A DNA stretch of 64,000 nucleotides from Brevibacterium sp. 'Marine' (GTDB taxonomy: Bacteria > Actinomycetota > Actinomycetes > Actinomycetales > Brevibacteriaceae). The notes below the pieces were generated by a model. It saw only the letters and a list, made by a program, of their open reading frames with translations. It was not told where the DNA came from and made no database searches. The stretch is taken from assembly GCF_012844365.1 (NCBI RefSeq), contig NZ_CP051626.1, positions 3,410,001 through 3,474,000 on the forward strand, read 5' to 3'. Shown here piece after piece: positions 1 to 8,974 of this stretch. Both the position numbers and the translations under genes were made by a program. The stretch's first letter is position 1. Each line of letters starts with the position of its first letter.

Positions 1-498
1 CACCTCGAGGTCGTATTCCTCTCCGAGGTGCTGGACGAGCGCCGGGTTGATCGTGATCTCGTTGTCGAGCACGATCTCGTAGTCTTCGACGCGGGATCCG
101 CGGGGCACCAGCGTGATGTGGCGCATGACGACCGGTGCGTTGAACTTGTACTTCGCGTCCTTCTCCGTCCACGAGGCGAATCCGATCGCCAGGTGTGCGG
201 TGCGGATGCCGCGTTCGTTGTCGAGCTGCTCCGCCTTCGAGCGGATGGACTTCGCGCGACGGCGCGCATCGGTGAGGATGTCGTGGTCGCGGATGAGGCT
301 GGAGAGCCGGGTGGCGCGTCCGGCCAGCAGCTGTGCCAGGCCGGAGGGGTGGGCGCCGGAGAGGTCGATGCTGCCGTCACGGGAGTCCCGGAAATGAAGC
401 ATGGTGTCGCGACCGCCCAGATGGGCGGCCTGCTTCTTCCACTCGGCGAAGACATCTCCGAGTTCTGGGAACTGTTCGTTTCTAACGGAATCCGACAC
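1..498 (-). CDS. DUF4011-type large helicase/AAA protein, N-terminal part (runs off the left edge)
   Basis: Frame open from a GTG at 498 to base 1, giving the first 166 residues. The translation matches my memory of the N-terminus of actinobacterial DUF4011 proteins, which are long and carry superfamily-1-like helicase/AAA modules further on: a short helix with EWKKQAAHLGG, then MLHFRDSRDGSIDLSGAHP, then GLAQLLAGRATRLSSLIRD, then HLAIGFASW. The ATPase part lies outside the window, so the helicase call rests on family knowledge only. Start choice: GTG followed by SDSVRNEQF with a weak AGGG about 9 bases upstream; the internal ATG at 402 would delete the first helix. Cytoplasmic, with no signal peptide. 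Confidence 0.7.
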   Translation of the reverse strand, partial: MSDSVRNEQFPELGDVFAEWKKQAAHLGGRDTMLHFRDSRDGSIDLSGAHPSGLAQLLAGRATRLSSLIRDHDILTDARRRAKSIRSKAEQLDNERGIRTAHLAIGFASWTEKDAKYKFNAPVVMRHITLVPRGSRVEDYEIVLDNEITINPALVQHLGEEYDLEV

Positions 499-605
499 AA
501 TTCGACCCTAACGAGAATCTGTCCATAATAGGTGCTGGCACACCGTGGAACAGTGAGGTTTCTTCTACGCTACACTGGGTGATCGTGGTTGAGGATGACC
601 ACCTG

Positions 606-681
606 GCCCCCGTAGCTCAGGGGATAGAGCACGGCTCTCCTAAAGCCGGTGTCGCGCGTTCGAATCGCGCCGGGGGCGCCA
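606..681 (+). tRNA. tRNA-Arg (anticodon CCT)
   Basis: Full cloverleaf by eye: acceptor GCCCCCG pairs with CGGGGGC, the D-arm is GCTC...GAGC, the anticodon stem is CGGCT/AGCCG with loop CTCCTAA, and the T-arm is GCGCG/CGCGC with TTCGAAT. The CCT anticodon reads the rare Arg codon AGG. The 3' CCA is encoded at 679-681. Confidence 0.95.
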
Positions 682-749
682 GAATCACCTGACGAAGCCA
701 ACACCGGTTTCCGACGTCGTCCTGACCCATGATCACCGAGGATCCACCC

Positions 750-790
750 TCGCCGAGGCGGCCGATCGATCTGATCGGCCGCCTCGGCGA
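750..790. terminator. Hairpin built from an inverted pair of the GCCGAGGCGG motif
   Basis: Perfect 18-bp arms (750-767 and 773-790) with a 5-base loop, followed on the + side by a short T run. It lies between tRNA-Arg (+) and the stress-protein gene (-), so it can serve both convergent units. Each arm carries one copy of the 10-mer that is over-represented across the window. Confidence 0.7.
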
Positions 791-855
791 TTTGCGTCCG
801 CACCATCGGACAGATCCGAGTCGCGGACTTGGGCCTCCCCCGGCCCGGACGAGGT

Positions 856-1920
856 CTAGAGCCCCGGCTCCGGCGGGGCCTCGTTGTGCTTGCGGCGACC
901 GTGGTCGCGGGCGACGCGGACGACCATTGTCGGGCATTGCGAGTACGGCAGCACCGACTGCGAGGTGGAACCAAGCAGGAGACCGGCGAATCCACCGCGT
1001 CCGCGCGATCCGATGACGAGCACTTCGGCTGTGTCGGAGGCTCGGACGAGCACCTCGGCGGGTTGGCCGTCGAAGAGCGTCCAGGTGACGTCGAGATCCG
1101 GGAACTCCTCGGCCAGACGCTGTTTGGCGACGACGAGTTTGTCCGCCCCTTCGTTGACGAGTCGTTCGAGATCGGCGGTGCTCGGCAGCCATTCGGGGCC
1201 GATGACCGTCGTGGTGATCACGGCGACGATGTGCAGCGGTGAACCGCGGCGCACGGCCAGGCGGGCGGCCTTCCACAGCGCCGGGGACTCGGCACCGAGG
1301 GAGTCGACGCCGACGACGACCTTGCCGTCGAAGCGCAGACCGTCGATCGACTCGGCATCGGGGTCATGGGTTTCGACCTCGACGCCGTCCTGCCGGATCG
1401 GCCGTGACGAGGTCGGATGCGCGGGACGCTCGGCCTGGTTGTCCCAGCACGCGGGGACGACCACCGTCGGACACGCCGAGTGCGCAGGCAGTGCGCTCGA
1501 GACCGTCCCGAGGAGACGACCGGCGAAACCGCCGCGACCGCGGGACCCGACGACGGTGAGGCAGCCGGTCTTCGATTCGTCGATGAGCACGCCGGCGGCA
1601 TCGCCGATCTCGATGACGGCTTCGACGGGGACTCCGGCCGCCTTGACCTCGGCAGCCGCCTCCTTGAGCGTATTCGTCACGGCCGCACGGATCGAACTGT
1701 CGTCGATGGGCACATAGGACACGTCGATGGCGGCAGCCGCCACGCTCGGGATCGTGTAGGCACCGACGAGGCGGATCGGGCGGTCTAAGGAGCGTGCTTC
1801 CTGGATCGCCCAGGCCAGGGCGTTGCGGCTCGGCGGAGAACCATCGATTCCGACGATGACGGCTTCGGTCTCGCCGGCCGGGGCCGGGTCGGGATTCTGG
1901 GGGCGATCCTGCTCACTCAT
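856..1920 (-). CDS. Universal stress protein with two tandem UspA domains
   Basis: 354 aa. Two consecutive USP folds. The first starts at EAVIVGIDGSPPSRNALAW and ends with VVGSRGRGGFAGRLLGTVS; the second starts at KVVVGVDSLGAESPALWKA and ends with VIGSRGRGGFAGLLLGSTS. Both keep the G-2x-G-9x-G(S/T) ATP-binding loop, so this is probably an ATP-binding UspA of the type expanded in actinobacteria. The ATG at 1920 is supported by AAGGAG 9 bases upstream. The gene stands alone and ends against the convergent hairpin at 750-790. A role in stress or dormancy signalling is inferred from the family; no dormancy genes lie nearby. Confidence 0.9.
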   Translation of the reverse strand: MSEQDRPQNPDPAPAGETEAVIVGIDGSPPSRNALAWAIQEARSLDRPIRLVGAYTIPSVAAAAIDVSYVPIDDSSIRAAVTNTLKEAAAEVKAAGVPVEAVIEIGDAAGVLIDESKTGCLTVVGSRGRGGFAGRLLGTVSSALPAHSACPTVVVPACWDNQAERPAHPTSSRPIRQDGVEVETHDPDAESIDGLRFDGKVVVGVDSLGAESPALWKAARLAVRRGSPLHIVAVITTTVIGPEWLPSTADLERLVNEGADKLVVAKQRLAEEFPDLDVTWTLFDGQPAEVLVRASDTAEVLVIGSRGRGGFAGLLLGSTSQSVLPYSQCPTMVVRVARDHGRRKHNEAPPEPGL

Positions 1921-2065
1921 CGCAAGCTCCTTGGGTCGAAGCGAACTTCTGTTTCGTCCACCCTAAATCACAATGACTGTGAGAACTTCGCCTATGTCAC
2001 ATCGTTATCCGAATTCCCTCAACATTCGGACAACACCGTTCCCTATCTGGGACGATGCCGGATTG

Positions 2066-2566
2066 TCAGGCGGCGCTGGAGTATTCGAGGAACGGGCGCC
2101 ACTTCTCGACGGGTTTGTCGATCCCACGCATCCACAGCTGCCCCAGGCGGGGCTCCTGCGGGAGGAAGCTGAGCTTCCATCCGATCTCACCGAGGGTACG
2201 GTTGCCTTTGCGGTTGTTGCATTCGCGGCAGCAGGCGACGAGGTTCTCCCAGGTGTTCGCTCCCCCACGGGAGCGTGGGAGCACGTGGTCGACGGTGTAT
2301 GCCGGTTTGGAGCAGTAGGCGCAACGGTGGCCGTCCCGGCGCAGGACTCCCCGACGGGAGAGTGAGACGCGACGGTTGCTCGGCGGGCGCACATAGCGGG
2401 TGAGCAGGATGACGGAGGGCTGATCGAGACTCATGTGCTCGGATCTCACCGGAATGTCCTCTGCGGCCAGGACTGTCGCCTTTCCGGTCAGCACGAGCAC
2501 CACGGCCCGTGTGAACGGAACGATCGACAGCGGTTCGTAACCGGCGTTCAGCACGAGAGTCTTCAT
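2066..2566 (-). CDS. HNH endonuclease family protein
   Basis: 166 aa. The C-terminal half is a zinc-type HNH domain: C82-x2-C85 (CAYC), the DH pair at 93-94 in VDHVLPRSRGG, then ENLVACCRECNNRKGNR with the second cysteine pair and the final Asn. The N-terminal ~70 residues (MKTLVLNAGYEPLSIVPF) match the leader of the small single-domain HNH proteins that are widespread in actinobacteria and usually chromosomal rather than phage-borne. The physiological role of this group is unknown. The 5' region contains a hairpin about 70 bases upstream (2633-2658). Confidence 0.85.
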   Translation of the reverse strand: MKTLVLNAGYEPLSIVPFTRAVVLVLTGKATVLAAEDIPVRSEHMSLDQPSVILLTRYVRPPSNRRVSLSRRGVLRRDGHRCAYCSKPAYTVDHVLPRSRGGANTWENLVACCRECNNRKGNRTLGEIGWKLSFLPQEPRLGQLWMRGIDKPVEKWRPFLEYSSAA

Positions 2567-3098
2567 ATCTCGCCCCTCATCTTCTTCTCTTCCGGGCCGA
2601 AACCGGCTGCCCCGGCCCCAGGGAACACAAAAGGCGCCGTGCTCATGGGCACGACGCCTGGGAAAGAGGGCACGGAGACAGATATGTGCTCCGCGCCAGA
2701 GACTGGAGCGGCTATTCGAATTATTCGACTATGCCCCATCTGCTTTCCTTCGAATCAGCGGTCGACACCATTTGGTGCCCACCTATCATGGAACTCAATC
2801 TTCTCCAGAGTAACGCCGCGCGCGCCCGTGACCCAATTCATACCGCTCGCGTCACGGAAACTTCGGCTTGCGTTCACCGAACCGGGAGTTCAGCGCACTC
2901 ACCGGACCAGGCGCAAGCGGGCCGGCGCAAGCCGGCGGGCGCACGGGCAGTCGGGCCGCCTCGGCGAGGTTGTCGGGCGCATGGAGCACATGAACTGCTT
3001 CGAAATTCATATGTGGTGATCTTGATCAGTACGTATGAATTTCGAACCAGAGAATGCTGACACACTGCCGGTGCGCGGACTCAACTTTCCGGGCATAC
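2567..3098. other. Gene-poor region with nested palindromes
   Basis: No ORF here has a convincing start, codon pattern or homologue. It holds a hairpin at 2633-2658 (10-base arms with one mismatch), one CCGCCTCGGC motif at 2956-2965, and the large AT-rich palindrome listed at 2999-3046. Confidence 0.6.
2999..3046. promoter_or_regulatory. 48-bp nested palindrome, operator-like
   Basis: Outer arms of 13 bases (2999-3011 and 3034-3046) are perfect inverted copies beginning TTCGAAATTCATA. An inner TGATC-TT-GATCA palindrome lies exactly at the centre (3017-3028), with five bases on each side between inner and outer arms. The symmetry and AT richness in otherwise GC-rich DNA suggest a protein-binding site rather than a terminator. 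Neither flanking gene starts within 400 bp except the HNH gene, 433 bp away, so its target is unclear. Confidence 0.5.
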
Positions 3099-3150
3099 GA
3101 AAAGCTCCCCGTGCGACTCGAGGACCGTCGAGTCGTGCGGGGAGCTTTTC
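3099..3150 (-). terminator. Intrinsic terminator of the NlpC/P60 gene
   Basis: 23-base arms (3099-3121, 3128-3150) with two weak positions and a 6-base loop, followed on the minus strand by a CTTTTC tract. It begins 12 bases beyond the stop codon of the cell-wall hydrolase gene. Confidence 0.85.
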
Positions 3151-3161
3151 GGTGATGAAGA

Positions 3162-3989
3162 TCAGAGAACGCGGATGAAGGTGACGTTGCCCATCCAGCT
3201 GTAGCTGCGCTTCGAGGTTCCCGAGCTCGGCGAACCGGCATCGTACATCTGTCCGCCACCGGCGTAGATGCCGACGTGGCCGGGGTGCCAGATGAGGTCA
3301 CCGGGCTTGGCTTCGGACTGCGAGACGATCTGGCCTGCACCCTTCTGGGCACCGGAGGTGCGGGGCAGGTTCACGCCGACGTGGCTGTAGACCCAGGAGG
3401 TGTATCCGGAGCAGTCCCAGCCGCTCTGGCTGGTTCCACCCATGACGTAGGGGGTTCCGACGCCCTTGGCCGCCCAGGCGAGGACCTGCTCGGCCTTGGA
3501 TCCGTCGATGGATCCGGCACCCTTGGAGTCGGACTCACCCGAATCGGACGATCCGCTGTTGGCGGTGTCGTCGGAGGTTCCGGCCGACTCATCGGAGTCA
3601 GCGGAGGAGGTTTCTGCAGGCTCGGGCTTGGGCTCGGGCTTCGGGGCAGCCTCGGCGGTGATGGCCTTGCTCTCGACGCCGAAGGAGTCGGACTTCTCGT
3701 CGTCCTTCTTGTCCTTCTTGCTGTTCGAGTCGTCGCCGATGGTGACGGTCTGGTTCTCGAAGTCGACCTTCTGGGTGGTCTCGGCTTCTGCGGAGACCTT
3801 GTTCTGGTCGTCGGCTCCCTGGCCGGCGGCCGGCATCACTGCGGCGGTCAGCAGACCACCGCTGGCAGCGACAACAGCTGCACGACGGCCGAAGACGCCC
3901 GAATTGGCGTTCAGAAGTTCAGTGAGTTCGGTCAGTGGAGTCTTGACCTTGGCATCGGCGGCGCGGCGGCCATGCTGCTTAGTTGCCAC
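3162..3989 (-). CDS. NlpC/P60 family peptidoglycan endopeptidase, secreted
   Basis: 275 aa from a GTG at 3989 with GAGGG 6 bases upstream; the longer TTG reading at 4025 has no ribosome site. An N-terminal GRRAAVVAASGG segment followed by a hydrophobic stretch and PAAGQGA looks like a signal peptide, possibly Tat-type because of the RR. Residues ~50-150 are a Ser/Asp/Glu/Pro-rich linker. The C-terminal NlpC/P60 domain has the nucleophile in GWDCSGYTSWVYSHVG and the histidine in HPGHVGIYAGG. The third catalytic position, usually His, Asn or Gln, appears to be Asp in GQMYDAGS. Expected role: cleaving stem peptides in the cell wall during growth or division. The upstream GTNAC array suggests two-component control. 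Confidence 0.88.
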   Translation of the reverse strand: MATKQHGRRAADAKVKTPLTELTELLNANSGVFGRRAAVVAASGGLLTAAVMPAAGQGADDQNKVSAEAETTQKVDFENQTVTIGDDSNSKKDKKDDEKSDSFGVESKAITAEAAPKPEPKPEPAETSSADSDESAGTSDDTANSGSSDSGESDSKGAGSIDGSKAEQVLAWAAKGVGTPYVMGGTSQSGWDCSGYTSWVYSHVGVNLPRTSGAQKGAGQIVSQSEAKPGDLIWHPGHVGIYAGGGQMYDAGSPSSGTSKRSYSWMGNVTFIRVL

Positions 3990-4247
3990 GTTTTCCCTCT
4001 CGTTCCTATTGGCTGTCTCAGCCAACCGCCGCTATCGGTCCTTGGTATCTCGCAGCGAGCGCGGCGCTCGGATCTCGCTGTGAAGTCGTCAGTGCGTGAA
4101 CGACCTCAACAACTGTAACCAATCGGTGACTGATTGTCACGTTTTTGTCACAACCACCGGAGGGAAACCGTGATGTTTTCCATAAACGTGCAGGTCAGAG
4201 GCCTAAAATGGCTTGAAATATTCGTAACATTTTCTCGTTATACGATG
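3990..4247. promoter_or_regulatory. Long 5' region of the NlpC/P60 gene with a phased GTNAC array
   Basis: The key element is four GTNAC pentamers at 4115-4119, 4126-4130, 4136-4140 and 4147-4151, spaced 11, 10 and 11 bases, so all face one side of the helix. Three further GTAAC/GTTAC sites follow at 4224, 4298 and 4331. Direct repeats with GTCAC or GTAAC cores are the type bound by actinobacterial MtrA, which controls cell-wall hydrolases in other genera. I looked for a c-di-AMP (ydaO) riboswitch consensus and did not find one. Confidence 0.5.
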
Positions 4248-4281
4248 CGACCCAGGGGGCGGAGAACCGCTCCCTGGGTCG
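4248..4281. terminator. Strong hairpin between dtxR and the NlpC/P60 promoter
   Basis: 15-bp stem, including one G-T pair, closed by an AGAA tetraloop. There is no clear T tract on either side, but it lies downstream of dtxR and upstream of the hydrolase promoter, where it would insulate the two units. Confidence 0.55.
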
Positions 4282-4354
4282 GAGATCACAGTGATTTGTA
4301 ACGAATCGGGGCTCAGGCACCCGCTCTTTCGTTACCGCTGCTCATCCTCGTCGT

Positions 4355-4394
4355 TATCGAGCCACAGCCTCGCCACTATCGAGCCACCGCCTCG
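4355..4394. repeat. 22-bp tandem direct repeat
   Basis: Two 18-base copies beginning TATCGAGCCAC at 4355-4372 and 4377-4394, with one difference. They lie downstream of dtxR. Function unknown. Confidence 0.6.
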
Positions 4395-4419
4395 ATGTTG
4401 CGGAGCTCCAGTCCCGTCG

Positions 4420-4458
4420 CTATCGGACTGAGACTTCTGTACGCCTCAGCTCCGATAG
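4420..4458 (-). terminator. Hairpin overlapping the dtxR stop codon
   Basis: 13/14-base arms (CTATCGGA...CTGAG type) at 4420-4432 and 4445-4458. One arm is the end of the dtxR coding sequence itself, so folding starts as the ribosome leaves. A one-base bulge is present. Confidence 0.5.
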
Positions 4459-5132
4459 GCGAAGACGTGCGAGGCAGTCTCGACCGGCAGGTCGAGCACG
4501 TCCTGCGCGCCGGGCACCTGCACGGTGATGTATTCGCCGTTGCGCGAGATCTCGACGTCGCTGCCCGGCAGGACACCGGCGACCTGGAACTGCTGAAGCA
4601 GGTGAATATCGACCTGCAGGGGTTCGGCCAGCCAGGCGATCGTCAGCTTCTTCGCGCCGTCCCGGCCGACCGCCGTGGCGAGGTCGACGACCTCGGTAGT
4701 CGTCGAGGCTTCGCCGCCGATGACGTCGAGGCCCGGGATCGGGTTGCCGTAGGGCCCGGTGGAGGTCTCGGACAGCAGCTTCACGAGCTTGCGCTCGACC
4801 TGCTCGCTCATCACGTGTTCCCAGCGGCAGGCCTCGTCGTGGACGAGTTCCCACTCGAGTCCGACGACATCGGAGAGAAGGCGCTCGGCCAGACGGTGCT
4901 TGCGCATGACGTCGGTGGCGATCCGACGCCCCTCCGGGGTGAGCTCGAGATGACGGTCATTGCCGACGTGGAGCAGACCGTCGCGCTCCATCCGCGCCAC
5001 GGTCTGTGACACGGTGGGACCGGAATGATCCAGGCGCTCGGCGATGCGGGCACGCAAAGGCACGATCGACTGTTCCTCGAGCTCGATGATCGATTTGAGG
5101 TACATCTCGGTTGTATCAATGAGGTCGTTCAC
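4446..5132 (-). CDS. dtxR: DtxR/IdeR-family metal-dependent transcriptional repressor
   Basis: 228 aa with the full DtxR layout: N-terminal winged helix (ARIAERLDHSGPTVSQTVARMERDGLL), dimerisation/metal domain, and C-terminal SH3-like FeoA domain. Residue numbering agrees with diphtheria DtxR: M10, H79, E83, H98, C102, E105 and H106 are all present, so both metal sites look intact and Fe(II) is the expected co-repressor (Cys102 favours iron over manganese-type MntR). It should repress iron uptake and siderophore genes, none of which lie in the window. I saw no DtxR box (TTAGGTTAG type) near any gene here. Confidence 0.93.
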   Translation of the reverse strand: MNDLIDTTEMYLKSIIELEEQSIVPLRARIAERLDHSGPTVSQTVARMERDGLLHVGNDRHLELTPEGRRIATDVMRKHRLAERLLSDVVGLEWELVHDEACRWEHVMSEQVERKLVKLLSETSTGPYGNPIPGLDVIGGEASTTTEVVDLATAVGRDGAKKLTIAWLAEPLQVDIHLLQQFQVAGVLPGSDVEISRNGEYITVQVPGAQDVLDLPVETASHVFAYRS

Positions 5133-5396
5133 TTCTGACCAGCCACTCCACTCTTCGTCTTCAGGTCGTTTCGACCGTTTCAGGCGCTGTCACCAATTCG
5201 GGCCGCTGCGACCCTGTCCCGCCCCGCACAGGCGAACCCGTTCGCGGCCGTTGCGATCTGGACCAATCCTATCGTGCGTTCAGCGAATCCCGTGAGTCGA
5301 GGAATCGCCCGGGTCCGCGCACGACATCGCCCGCCGCCGGACGGCTCAGGCTGCATGGGTTTCGGCCCGCCCGCGCAGGAATGCGCACCGACCCGC

Positions 5397-6869
5397 TCAG
5401 CCCGCATTCGTGTAGGTCGTCTTGTGCACCGTGAAGAACTCGCGTGCCGCCCGAGCCTGCTCGCGGGGACCAAAGCTCGACCCTTTCCGTCCGCCGAAGG
5501 ACACGTGATAGTCCACGCCTGCCGTCGGGGCGTTCACCATGACCATCCCGGCCTGGGCGTAACGCTTGAAGTGGGTCGAATATTTCAGGGAGGTCGTGAA
5601 GATGCCGGCCGAGAGCCCGAACTCGGTGTCGTTGGCGACCGCGAGCGCTTCGTCGTAGTCGGCGACCTCGATCACCGAGGCGACCGGGCCGAAGACCTCG
5701 TCGACGTTGATCGTGTCGCCCGGCTTCGTGCCCGTGACCAGAGCCGGAGCGAGGAAGTACCCACCCGTGCCCGATTCGATGAGCTCACCGCCGGTGACTT
5801 CCCCGCCCTCGGCCCGGGCCGTGGCGATGTAGTCGAGGTCCTGGTCGAGCTGAGCCCGGGAGACCACGGGTCCGATGGCGACTCCCGCGGCGCGGGCGTC
5901 GCCGACGGTCAGTGCCGCCATCTTCTCCTTGAGCAGTGCGACGAATTCGTCGTGCACATCGGAGGTGACGATGAGGCGGGAGGACGCGGTGCAGCGCTGA
6001 CCGGTGGAGAAGAAGGCACCATTGATCGCGGCGTCGGCGGCCGCTTCGAGATCGGCGTCGCCGAGCACCACGAGCGGGTTCTTCCCGCCCATTTCGCACT
6101 GCACCCTGATCTGGTGGGCCGCGGCCGAGGCGATCACGGACCGTCCGACGGCGACGGACCCGGTGAAGGTCACGGCGTCGATCTTCGCCGAGGTGGTCAG
6201 GGCGTCCCCGACCACGGAACCCGGCCCCATGACGAGGTTGAGGACCCCGTCGGGCAGCCCCGCCTCGGCGAGGATATCGGTGAGCGCATACGCACTGGCG
6301 GGGACGAGTTCGGCAGGCTTGAACACGATCGTGTTGCCGAAGGCCAGCGCCGGGGCGATCTTCCAGGCCGGGATGGCGATCGGGAAGTTCCACGGGGTGA
6401 TGATGCCGATGACGCCGATAGGTTCGTGCGTCATCTCGGCGATGAGTCCGGGGCGGACCGAGTCGACGATCTCGCCGGTGTTGCGGATGGTCTCACCGGC
6501 GAAGAACTTGAAGATCTGGGAGGCGCGCAGCACCTCGCCCTTGGCCTCGGCGAGCTGTTTGCCCTCTTCCCGGGCGAGGAGGTCGCCGAGTTCGTCGGCG
6601 CGGTCGGCGATGAGGCTGCCGGCCTTGTCGAGGATCGCAAAGCGCTGCTGTGAGCCGAGGTCCGCCCAGGCGGGGGCGGCAGCGCGGGCGGCATCGATCG
6701 CCGAGGCGACCGTGGCGGCGTCCGCGCGGGCAAAGCGGCCGATCACATCGGAGGGGTCGGACGGGTTCGTGTTCGTCGTTCGGTCCTCACTCGGCACCCG
6801 CCTGCCGCCGATGAGGTTGTCGAAGACCGCGTCGGGTCCGTACTGAGCAGAGGTATGGGTCGAGGTCAT
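5397..6869 (-). CDS. Aldehyde dehydrogenase, alpha-ketoglutaric-semialdehyde dehydrogenase type
   Basis: 490 aa NAD(P)-dependent ALDH. The ATG at 6869 has AAGGAGT 7 bases upstream; the longer reading frame upstream overlaps pdxH and is rejected. Landmarks: TPWNFPIAIPAWKIAPAL, the turn GSVAVGRSV, the catalytic Glu in CEMGGKNPLVVLG and the catalytic Cys in TGQRCTASSR. The C-terminus AGMVMVNAPTAGVDYHVSFGG...EQARAAREFFTVHKT matches 2,5-dioxovalerate (alpha-ketoglutaric semialdehyde) dehydrogenases of sugar-acid and hydroxyproline degradation. No partner dehydratase is adjacent, so the substrate is a family inference. It lies 76 bases downstream of pdxH on the same strand. Confidence 0.85.
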   Translation of the reverse strand: MTSTHTSAQYGPDAVFDNLIGGRRVPSEDRTTNTNPSDPSDVIGRFARADAATVASAIDAARAAAPAWADLGSQQRFAILDKAGSLIADRADELGDLLAREEGKQLAEAKGEVLRASQIFKFFAGETIRNTGEIVDSVRPGLIAEMTHEPIGVIGIITPWNFPIAIPAWKIAPALAFGNTIVFKPAELVPASAYALTDILAEAGLPDGVLNLVMGPGSVVGDALTTSAKIDAVTFTGSVAVGRSVIASAAAHQIRVQCEMGGKNPLVVLGDADLEAAADAAINGAFFSTGQRCTASSRLIVTSDVHDEFVALLKEKMAALTVGDARAAGVAIGPVVSRAQLDQDLDYIATARAEGGEVTGGELIESGTGGYFLAPALVTGTKPGDTINVDEVFGPVASVIEVADYDEALAVANDTEFGLSAGIFTTSLKYSTHFKRYAQAGMVMVNAPTAGVDYHVSFGGRKGSSFGPREQARAAREFFTVHKTTYTNAG

Positions 6870-6911
6870 CGATACTCCTTCGTATTCGCGTATTCGTCGG
6901 TGAGCGCCGGT

Positions 6912-6957
6912 GATCGTCTGGCCTAGGGGTAGAGATCGTCGGGCCTCAGGGGTAGAG
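6912..6957. repeat. 23-bp tandem duplication of the 3' end of pdxH
   Basis: Copies at 6912-6934 and 6934-6957 share GATCGTC.GGCCT..GGGGTAGAG. The second contains the last codons and stop of pdxH; the first is the extra copy just beyond it. Confidence 0.6.
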
Positions 6958-7617
6958 GCGCACGACCTCCCAGGCCGAAGCGTCGTCGAGGCCGGCCGTT
7001 TCGTGGCTGCCGTCGGCCCGCCGGAAGACCCACCGGTCGTGGAATCGGTTCTGCTGGCCCTGCCAGAATTCGATCTCGAAGACGCGCACGCGGAATCCAC
7101 CCCAGTGATCGGGACGCGGCACGTCACGGCCCTCGAGCTCGGCCGCCGCGGCATCGTATTCGACCTGCATCTGCTCGCGACTGGTCACCGGCTGGGACTG
7201 CTTGGACACGGTCGCCCCGATCTGCGATCCACGGGGGCGCACGGCGAAGTACGCGTCCGAGTCCTCGGGGGCGGCCACCTCGGCGAGGCCGCGGATGCGG
7301 ACCTGTCGTTCCATGTCATGCCACGGAAAGTTCACGGCGATGCGGGGATCGGCCTGCAGCGCCCGGCCCTTCGCGGAGTCGTAGTCGGTGAAGAAGAGGA
7401 GTCCGCGCTCGTCGAGGCCTTTGAGCAGGACGATGCGCGAGCTCGGGCCCCATTCGTCGAGGGTCGAGACGGTCATCGCATTCGGTTCGCGGACATGGTC
7501 GGCCGCCTCGTCGTACCACTGGCGCAGCAGGTCCAGGGGTGCGGTATCCGGGTGTTCGAAGACGGCAGAGTCATAGGACTTCCGGGTCTGCGGAAGACGA
7601 TCGACGGGCTCACTCAT
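6946..7617 (-). CDS. pdxH: Pyridoxamine 5'-phosphate oxidase
   Basis: 223 aa, usual PNPOx length. It oxidises pyridoxine/pyridoxamine 5'-phosphate to PLP using FMN and O2. Conserved stretches are all present: RIVLLKGLDERGLLFFTDYDSAKG, FAVRPRGSQIGA with the FMN/substrate residues, and the C-terminal FWQGQQNRFHDRWVF ending in RLYP. It is divergent from serC, another enzyme of PLP-linked amino acid metabolism; SerC itself uses PLP. Only a TCCGTCA-CA-TGACGGA palindrome and one CCGCCTCGGC motif lie between them, so the two genes could share control. Confidence 0.95.
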   Translation of the reverse strand: MSEPVDRLPQTRKSYDSAVFEHPDTAPLDLLRQWYDEAADHVREPNAMTVSTLDEWGPSSRIVLLKGLDERGLLFFTDYDSAKGRALQADPRIAVNFPWHDMERQVRIRGLAEVAAPEDSDAYFAVRPRGSQIGATVSKQSQPVTSREQMQVEYDAAAAELEGRDVPRPDHWGGFRVRVFEIEFWQGQQNRFHDRWVFRRADGSHETAGLDDASAWEVVRLYP

Positions 7618-7717
7618 GTCTTCACTCTACGACGCGGCACGGACACGAGTCAGCCGGGACCCGCCTCGGCGGGTGCGGTCGAGGCGGGCGATGTCGTGCA
7701 TTCGTCGCAGGGAGTGA

Positions 7718-8974
<1,257 letters not shown>

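Noticed and set aside
2999..3046. Chromosome dimer-resolution (dif) site
   Set aside because: Palindromic and AT-rich, but arms and spacing (13-base arms, 22-base centre) do not fit the 11-6-11 dif pattern.
3990..4300. c-di-AMP (ydaO) riboswitch upstream of the NlpC/P60 gene
   Set aside because: Looked for because such genes often carry one in actinobacteria; no matching conserved core on the minus strand.
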